A stretch of 64,000 nucleotides of DNA from Chrysophaeum taylorii (Eukaryota; Sar; Pelagophyceae; Pelagomonadales; Pelagomonadaceae): positions 62,001-126,000 of the forward strand of contig JAQMWT010000695.1 of the NCBI GenBank assembly GCA_029834535.1, in the 5' to 3' direction. Of this stretch, positions 56,701 through 64,000 are shown piece after piece (position 1 is the stretch's first letter; each line of letters begins with the position of its first letter). Under the pieces are notes generated by a model. That model saw nothing but the letters and a program-made list of their open reading frames with translations, did no database searches and was not told where the DNA came from. The position numbers and the translations under genes were made by a program.

Positions 56701-59700
56701 TCGTCGCGGTCTTTGAGCTTGTCGCACTCGTCGATGGCCGTCTGGACCGCGCGGAGCTCGGCTTTGTCGTCGGGTTCGTCAAAACAAGCGCGCTCGAGGG
56801 CCGAGCGGCCCTTGGCGTCGCGGGCCTCGGGGTCGGCGCCGTTGGCGAGGAGGGCGTGCGCGACCGAGACGTGGCCCCGGCGGAGGGCCTCCATGAGGGC
56901 GGTCGCGCCCTCGTCGTCGTCGCGGCGGTCGACGTCGAAGACCGCGAAGCGCTGGTCGAGGAAAATGCGGACGGCCTCGAGGTCGCCCGAGGAGACCGCG
57001 AGCATGAAGGGCGTCGTGGTTAGTTTTGGGGAGAGCGCCGCGCGGACGCGCGAGTCGGCCGTGTCTCCGACGGGAAGCACCGAGAGGTTTTCGGAGGAGG
57101 AACCGGAGGATGGTATTTTCTTCTTTTTCACCACGGCAACAGTCGCCGCCGCGGCCGCGGCGGCCGCCGCGCGGAGGTCGTCGTGCGCGACGCGCGGGAC
57201 CTGGTCGCTCGTCGAGACGCAGGGGGCGAGGGGCTCGGCGCCGCGCATGAGGAGGAGCTTGATGAGCTCGTGGCGGCGCCGCGAGACCGCGAGGCGGAGG
57301 AGGGGCGCGGCGTCGTCGAGGACGGGCCGGACGTCGCAGCGCGCCTGGAGGAGGGCCTCGGCCGTCGTCGGCTGCCGGCACCTCGCTGCCGCCGAGAGCG
57401 CCGCCTCCAACTCGTCGACGGCGGTCTTGGTGGTGGTATCCGCCGAAACCGCCGAAGCCGCGGCGGCGTTATTATTGCCGGAAGAGCCGAGCTGGAGGGC
57501 GGCCTCGACGCAGTCGGCGCGGCCGCAGGCGGCGGCGCGCGTGAGGAGGGTGCGGGCGTCGGCCGCGGCGGCCGAGACCGAGAAGCAGCCGCGGGAAACG
57601 AGGCGGATGGCGCGGTCGAAGTCGCCGTCGTCGACGGCCGAGCGCATGGCCTCGAGTCTGCGGGCGGCGTGGCGCGCTTTCGAGCGCTTGGCCGAATCGA
57701 GGGGCGTCGAGGCCGAGGCGTCGGTGACGTCCGAATCCGCGCCCGCGCCGAGGAGGAGGCTGACGACGGCGCCGTCGTCGACGGTCGCGGCGCGGGCGAG
57801 GGGGGTCGCGCCCCGCGCGTCGCCGGCGCGCAGGAGCTTGGCGCGCTCGAGGTCGTTGGCGGCGAGCGTCGTGATGAGCACGGCGGCCGCGTCGTAGCTG
57901 CGGTTGGCCGCGGCGACGTGGAGTGGGGTGCGGCCGCTCGCGTCGCGGGCAAACGGGGCGTCGTCGAGGCGGAGGTCCGCGTCGCGCGAGAAGCCCGCGT
58001 GCGCGGCGGCGACGTCGTCGCCCGCGGGGTCGCGGCAGAAGCGCAAGAGCAGAGAGAGGGAGTCGAAGCGGTCGGCCGCCGCGGCCGCGTGCACGGGCGA
58101 GACCGGGTGGTTCCTCTCGACGGCGGCGAGGATCGCGCGGCGGAGGGTTTCGCGTCGGGCCGCGCGGAGGGCGGGGGCGTCGGGGGTCGGGGAGTCGACG
58201 TCGCCGAGGAGCTGCTTGAGCATCTCGACGCCGCGCGGCGGCGGGGCGGCCGCGGCGCGCGCGAGGGCCGAGAGCTGGGGCGCGGCCGCCGCGTCGGGGG
58301 GGAGGGGGTGCGCCCTCGCGTACTCGTCGCGCACTCTTCTCGGCTCGAGGACGACGTTATCAGCCTCGGTCCGACTGGTGGTGCCGCTGGGGACGGCCGC
58401 GTCGGCGCCCGAGGCGACGGCCAACTTCGCGAGGGCCGCGTCGCCCGTGTCGACGGCGAGGGCGAGCAACAAGGCGGCGCCCTCGGGGCTCGGGGCGGCC
58501 CCCTTCTCGAGGAGGACGCGGGCCGCGCGGCCGCGGCGGTGGTCGGCGGCCGCGTCGAGGGCGGCCGCCCCGAGGGCGTCGGCGAGGGGCGCGCCGCCCA
58601 CCAAAAGGAGAGCGGCGACGCCGTCGGAATCGCCCTCGCGCGCCGCCGAGACGAGGGCGAAGGCGCCGTCGCCGGCCGTGAGGGAGTAGTTGCCGCGGTC
58701 GGCGAGGGCGGCCGCGCGCGCGTAGACGCGGGCCTCGACGGCGCGTCGCATGACGGCGAGGCGCGCGACGCACGCCGCGGACCTTTCTTCGACGACGCGC
58801 TCGTCGCCGTCGAAGAAGCTGCCGAGCGACGACGACGCCGCCGCCGCCGCCGCCGACGTCGAATCGGCGGTCTTGGCCGCCGCGAGGTCGAGCGGGGTCG
58901 CGCCCGCGAGACCGTCGGGCTGCTCGGCCGTCGCGCCCGCGCGCAGCAGGGCCGCGACCGTCGCCGTCTGGGCGGCCGCGGCCGCCGCGTGGAGGGCGGC
59001 GCGCTCGTCGCCCGCGGCCGCGCCGAGCCGCGAGACGGGGGCGAGGGCGCGGACGACGGCCGCGTGGCCCGCCTCGGCCGCGAGGGCCAGCGCCGCGCGG
59101 TTCCGGAGGTCGGCGGGCGTGTCGGGGCGCGCGCCGGCCGCCAGCAAAGCGCGCACGGCGAGGCGTCGACCCGCGACCGCCGCCGCGCCCAGCGCCGTCA
59201 CGACGTCCGCGAGCTCGTGGCGAAAGTCGAGGTCGAACGGCGAGGTCGCGTGGTGCGCCAGCAACGCCTCCAGAACGGCCTGGGCGTCGGCCGCGTCGCC
59301 GCGCGCGAGGCGGGTCGTCTCGTGGTCCGCGACGAAAAATTCCTCGTCGACGTCCTTGGGCGGCCACGCGCCGCTCGCGAGGAGCAAAGGCGTCCGGCCC
59401 GCGGCGTCGGGCTTTAGGGGGTCGGCGCCGCGCGCGAGGAGCAGCGCCGCCGCCTCGCCGCGGCGGCGCGCCCCTCCCACGAATCGCGGCGCGCCCATTT
59501 CCGAACCGCCCGCGACGACGTGGAGCGGCGCCTCCTTCCGCTTGTCGTCGACCGCGTTCGCGTCGGCGCTCGCGTCCAACAGGAGCTGGCCGAGCGTCAC
59601 GACGCGCTCGCGGCGCTCGGCGGTCGCGTCCAGAAGCGCGCCGCTCCGCGCGGCCGCCAGAAGCGGCGTCTCGCCCCTCGCGTCGGGCTTGTTCGCGTCG

Positions 59701-62700
59701 GCGCCCGCCTCGAGAAGCCGCGCGGCCGCGGGCGCGTGGCCGAGACGGCACGCGACCAAGAGCGCGGTGCAGGCGCCGTGGTCGTCGCCCGCCGGCTCGT
59801 CCACCTCGTAGTTTCCGCGCTCCACGTACCGCAGCGTCGCCGCGTCGTCGCCGGCGACGATCGCCGCGCGGAACCGGCCGAGGGTCCCGGCGATCTGGGC
59901 GTCGCCGTTGTCGAGCGCGATCGACAGCGGCCGCATCACCAGCGACTCGGTGATCGTCGTAGCCTCGGTCGCGTCGGAAATCGACGCCGCGCGGATCTCG
60001 TAGTGTGGCGCGGCCTGCTGGACGTCGGGCCTGCGGCCCATGGCCGTCGTCAGCCCCGAGAGCCCGCTCGTCACCGAGGCGGTCTCGTCGTAGCACGACC
60101 GCGCGTCCTCGCCCACGGGCGCGAGGTATCCGCGCCGGAAGCTCGTCGTCGCGGCGTACCGACCGTCGTCTTTTCCAGAACAAGAAGAAGGCGGCGGCGG
60201 CGGCGGCGCGTAGCTCGAGGACGCCGAAGCCCCGAAGCGCAAGAGGGCACCCACGGCGCCGTGGGCGTGCGCGGCCGTCGCGACCTGGAGGGCCGTCTGC
60301 GCGTTGAAGTCGACCGCGTCGACGTCGAGCATCGTCGCGATCGAATCGCCCGACTCGCCCGAGGACCTCCGGCCAAAACTCAACAAGAGCTCGACGTTCT
60401 CGGCGCGGTCGGCCTCGGCCGCGTAAAACAAGGCCGTCCGGCCCCGGTGATCGACCTTGCGGAGGTCGGCCGTGCGCACGCCCTTCTTGGGGCCGATCGC
60501 GCGCCGCTTGAGGCCCGCGTCGGCCGCGAGGTCGTGCGCCCCGAGAAGCGTCCGAAGCACGGCCGACGTCTCGGGCATCGCCGCCGCGAGCATCAAAGCC
60601 GTCGCTCCGTACTTGCCGTGGGCCGCGTCGACGTCGATTCCCACCACCACCGGAACCGCCTGCTGGGACCGGGGGAGGAGGAGGACCGCCTCGACGGGCG
60701 ACGCGAGGAGCGTCGGACTCGACGACGGCAGCTCGCCGAGCCCGTCGTCGTCGCCGGCCGAGACGTCGCTCGCGCCCCCCATCGACGGCTTGCGCCGGTG
60801 GTCGTGGTGGTCCTTGGCACCAACAACAAGATGTTGCGTCGTGGTGGTGCTGGTGGTGGTGGTGGTGCTCCCCCCAAACAGGAGGAGGTCGTCGGCCGAC
60901 TGAATCGCGCTCGCGCGGCGCGCGACGAGACTCGTCGTCGACATCATGCGATCGACGAGCTGGACGTCTCTCGCGTCGGCGGCCGCGATGCTCAGGGGAG
61001 ACCGGTCCTTGTGGTCGCGCTTGAGGGGGTCGGCGCCGTGCTCGAGGAGGAGGGTCGCGACGTCGCGGGCCGAGGCCGCGTTGACGGGCACCGTCCTCGA
61101 GCGCGCGGCCGCGAGCGCGGCCCGACAGAGCGCGGTCGCGCCGTTTGCGTCGCGCGCGTCCACGTCGCACCGCCCCGTCGCGAGGAGCGTCTTGCAGAGG
61201 TGGCGGTCGCCCCGCGTCGCGCAGGCCATCAGCGGCGTGCACCGTTCGCGGGCGTCGTGGTCGGCGTGGTTCGCGTCCGCGCCGATCTTGAGCCAGAGCT
61301 CGACGCCCTGGCCGTCGCCGTTGTGGCAGCACCGGAGGAGCGCGGTCAGCTGGCGCGACGGCGGAAGCGCGCACACGTCCGCGGGAAAGTTGGTCAAAGG
61401 CTCGCCGCGGTATCCCCCCTTTCCGCCGTCCTGGGGCTGCGCGAGGGTCGCCTGCGCCGCGTCGCCCGCGCCCGACGCGAGGAGCTCGTGCGCGGCCTCG
61501 CGGAGCGCGCGCCTCACCGAGATCGCGAGCTCGCCCGCGCGCGCCGCGTCGAACTCGGCCGCCCCCAGCGCGCACCGGAGCTCGGCCGTGGCCGCGACCA
61601 GCTCCGAGGCCCGCACGCACGCGTCGGTCGCCGGAAGCCGCTGCCGCTGGAGGGGCGCGGCCGCGTCGCGCTGGAGGAGCGCCGCGACCGTCGCGACCTG
61701 GCCCTCGGTCACCGCGAGCTGCAGCGGGGTCGATCCGTTCGCGTCGCGCGCGTCGACGTCCGCGCCCGCGTCGGCGAGGGGCGATATCACCGAGGCGCGC
61801 CCCCGGGCCGCCGCGTGGTGCAGCGCCGTGCGACCCTCGGCGTCGCGCCGCTCGACGCTCGCCGCGCACGCGACCGTCAAATCGAGCTCGTCGCGCCACC
61901 GGCCGCCGTGCGCCAACGCGGCGACCACTCCGCCGTGCCCCGCCGCCGCGGCCGCCGCCAGGGCCGTCGCGGGATCGATCCCAAACTCCTCGTCGGGGTG
62001 CGCGAGGAGCTCGCCGCGACGCTTCGACTCGCGGGGCTCCTTGGCCGCGAGGCACGCGATCGCCCGCAACAGCCCCGTCGCGACTTTGGCGCCTCCGAGC
62101 CGCGCGGCCGCCAAAAGCGGCGTCTCGCGCGAGTCGTCCTGGAGCGTCGGGTCCGCCCCCGCCTCGAGGAGCTTCACGACCGCCTTCAGAGCGTCCGTCC
62201 TCACGGCCCCCAACAGCGGCGTCTCCTCCACCCGCGGCTCGGCGCCCGCCGCCGTCTGACGACGCTTCCCGACCGACTTGGAAGACCTGTGGTGCGGCCC
62301 GTCGGGCAGCGCGCCGAGGTCGAGGAGCGACTCCACCAAGTCCGCGCGCGCCGCGCGCGCCGACGCCAGCAGCGCCGTCACCCCGCGGTCCGACGCGTCG
62401 CGGCCCACGTAGTCCACGTCCAACCGTCCGCGTCGCAGCGCGAGCAGCGCGACGTCGACCTTGGCCGGCCTCGCCGCGAGCGCCTCCTCGAGCTCCGCGG
62501 CGTCCCTCTCCTTCTCGCGCGCCTCCCGGAGGGGTTCGAGGAGCGTGTCGAGGTCGGTCGTCGCGACGCGCTGCAGCAAATCGAACCACATCTCCAGTCC
62601 CTCGCTCGACGTGCAGTCGAGCAGTCGCTTCTTGCCCGAAGCCGCGTTGAAGTCAGACACCGACAGAGTGAAGGGCCGCCCGGGCTGCGGCGCCTTGTGC

Positions 62701-63011
62701 ACCGACGTCCCGGCCGTTATCGTCATCTCCTTGCAGTACACAAAGCTCGGAGGGGCTCCCAAGGTCGTCGAGTCCAGCCGCAACGTCAGATTCTCCAGCT
62801 CGGCGTTCACCCGCACCCACTTTCCGCTCCCGATCGGCGCGAGCGACCCCTCCCGTGTCAAAACCTCCACCACGCCAGACTGACGCAAAGCGATGTCGTC
62901 CTGGGTCCGCTCCGACCCCAACCCGTCGGACGACGGCGCCTTGAGACGCTGCTTCCTGGAACCAAAGCTGTTCATCTTCTTGCGTGGGGTGCCAAAAAAA
63001 ATTACAACCAT
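55633..63011 (-). CDS. Giant PH-domain plus ankyrin-repeat protein, two exons
   Basis: This is a scaffold-like protein of about 2,440 residues. Exon 1 runs 63011 (or ATG 62975, MNSFGSRK) to 55841. A 44-nt intron (GTCGGT...TACTAG) is followed by the last exon, 55796-55633. Splicing joins AIEDG to DYAECIRLARNGNW and adds a tail with an acidic stretch and SQ end. A PH domain spans about residues 35-150 (VVEVLTREGSLAP, RVNAELENLTLRLD, CTSSEGLEMWFDLLQRV). Ankyrin repeats of the form GxTPLxxAAxxGHxxVVxLLLxxGADP then fill most of the length, with alanine, aspartate and serine runs. A separate helical motif of the form AVxxGDFxxAxxLxxRGNY recurs four times between repeat blocks. A membrane-phosphoinositide-bound scaffold role is inference. 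Confidence 0.88.
55797..55840 (-). other. 44-nt intron of the PH-ankyrin gene
   Basis: It starts GTCGGT and ends TTTTTTTACTAG with a good pyrimidine tract. Removing it fuses two conserved halves of the GD(Y/F)xxAxxLxxxGN motif that is repeated three times elsewhere in the same protein, which strongly supports it. Confidence 0.85.
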
Positions 63012-63281
63012 CTTCAAACCCTCGTGATGAAAGAAATTGTTGTGTTGGGATCCCTCTGCTGCTTGGCTTGGTTTGCTGCCTAGAAAAAAAAAAATATTTT
63101 AGACGCCTACAACAACTTTTTTTAGTACTAGTAGTCTTTAGTCCCTCCTATTTTGGCTGGCCGGCGACGACCCCGGTTGTTTGTTCTCGGCGACGACCAA
63201 CATTTTTATTATTTAGGGTTCGGGAGAGAGACATCAGACATATACGTCTAGAGGAGGCAAAACTCAACCATAAAACTGGGG

Positions 63282-64000
63282 ATGTTGTTTTTTCGGCAGC
63301 TGCGATGCCTCGCCGCGTGCCGGCCCTCGGTGGGGGCCGGGATCGTGTGGGCGACGACGACGTGCGAGGCGGAGGACCGGAGCGACGAATGGATGGCGCG
63401 GCAGGGGGAACACGCGTGGCTCGAGGAGGTGGAGGGCGCCGAGGCGTTGAAGTGGGTCCGAACGCAGAACGCCATGACGACCTCGCGACTTGGGGAACCG
63501 ACGACGACGACGACGACGACGACGACGTACGAGAAGGTCCTGGCCCGGCTGCAGTCGAAAGAAAAGATTCCCGGCGTGCGGAAGCTGGGAGACCACTACT
63601 ACAACTTTTGGACGGACGCCGAAAACCCTCGGGGCGTGTGGAGGCGGACGAGTCCCGAAGAATTTAGGAACGCTGAACCCGCGTGGGAGACGGTGTTGGA
63701 CGTTGACCTGTTGGGAAAGGAAGAGAACGAAAGCTGGGTGTGGAAGGGGCACACCGTCCTGAAGGAGGAGGGCGCGTCGCCGAGCCGGACGCTCGTCGCT
63801 TTATCTCCGGGCGGCTCGGACGCGGTCGTAAGGCGCGAGTTTGACTTGAACACGAAAAAATTCGGCGGGTTCGAGGTCCCGCTCGGCAAGTCGAGGGTGA
63901 GCTGGGTGGACAAGGACACGTTGCTGGTGGGAGCCGTGTTGCGAGAGTCGGACGCGACAAATTCTGGCTACCCGCGCGTCGCGAGAGAATGGAAGCGCGG
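63282..64000 (+). CDS. Prolyl oligopeptidase family serine peptidase (S9A), N-terminal part, cut by window edge
   Basis: From ATG 63282 the frame stays open to the right edge (239 codons). It encodes WLEEVEGAEALKWVRTQN, the usual D/WLE...ALxWVxxQN start of S9A peptidases. A threonine run (from ACG repeats) follows, then YEKVLARLQSKEKIPGVRKL, YYNFWTDAENPRGVWRRTSP and beta-propeller blades (SPGGSDAVVRREFDLNTKKF, SWVDKDTLLVG). The catalytic Ser-Asp-His domain lies beyond the window. About 35 residues precede the domain (MLFFRQLRCLAACRPSVGAG), a possible organelle presequence. This is a bacterial-type secreted or organellar oligopeptidase by family; its exact location is inference. Confidence 0.85.
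   Translation, partial: MLFFRQLRCLAACRPSVGAGIVWATTTCEAEDRSDEWMARQGEHAWLEEVEGAEALKWVRTQNAMTTSRLGEPTTTTTTTTTYEKVLARLQSKEKIPGVRKLGDHYYNFWTDAENPRGVWRRTSPEEFRNAEPAWETVLDVDLLGKEENESWVWKGHTVLKEEGASPSRTLVALSPGGSDAVVRREFDLNTKKFGGFEVPLGKSRVSWVDKDTLLVGAVLRESDATNSGYPRVAREWKR

Noticed and set aside
59520-63083. Very long plus-strand ORF opposite the PH-ankyrin gene, with similar long ORFs in 6029-7783 and 58360-62589
   Set aside because: They are mirror frames of GC-rich coding sequence. Their translations are Arg/Ala-rich with no domains, whereas the opposite frames hold clear PH, ankyrin and DHHC domains.
1-64000. TGA reassigned as a sense codon genome-wide
   Set aside because: Several full-length conserved genes end at TGA at the expected position (phosphoglycerate mutase, NudC, ankyrin-DHHC), so TGA is a normal stop here.

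Overview
The window is nuclear DNA from a eukaryotic microalga, most probably a photosynthetic stramenopile of the pelagophyte kind; the species cannot be named from the sequence. Four observations support this. Three proteins start with a signal peptide followed by a phenylalanine-led, ASAFAP-like junction typical of complex red-lineage plastids (a sigma factor, a GNAT-CPBP protein and a Lin0512 protein). Ankyrin-like relics of the stramenopile LEVLxWARxxGCPW type are present. Genes are GC-rich and tightly packed, with single exons or a few very short introns (about 43-45 nt, GT-AG). A selenoprotein-like gene lies at the left edge. There is no operon structure, ribosome binding site, CRISPR array or recognisable RNA gene.

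Layout. 0-2.2 kb: a truncated MGMT-DUF3253 fusion with two in-frame TGA codons exactly at conserved cysteine positions, a phosphoglycerate mutase, and a three-exon small membrane protein. 2.2-6.1 kb: decayed sequence. 6.1-10.35 kb: an ankyrin-DHHC palmitoyltransferase and a Sen1-type helicase. 10.4-16.7 kb: gene-poor, with two small ORFs, a decayed coding stretch and two clusters of an AAGTTTGATCA-like repeat. 16.8-26.1 kb: an HTTM-like membrane protein, NudC, a RING protein, the ESCRT cofactor VTA1, the Lin0512 protein, a BSD protein, a secreted cysteine-rich protein and a divergent histidine kinase/receiver. 26.8-31.6 kb: a SOS1-like Na+/H+ exchanger and a two-TM protein. 31.8-33.3 kb: an ankyrin pseudogene. 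33.3-37.9 kb: a PAPS transporter, a Fringe-like glycosyltransferase and a secreted protein in a row. 39-43 kb: a divergent pair, GNAT-CPBP protein and GBP-like GTPase. 43.5-44.5 kb: a DDE transposase relic. 44.9-51 kb: a sugar transporter, a plastid sigma factor and a DMT transporter. 52-55.6 kb: a second ankyrin relative and gene-poor DNA. 55.6-64 kb: a 2.4-thousand-residue PH-ankyrin protein and the start of a prolyl oligopeptidase.

Functional themes are endomembrane sulfation and glycosylation (PAPS transporter, Fringe GT and a secreted protein), plastid gene expression and maintenance (sigma factor, CPBP and Lin0512 proteins), membrane trafficking (VTA1, NudC, GBP) and ion or sugar transport. 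The most unusual item is the putative two-selenocysteine alkyltransferase fusion at the left edge.
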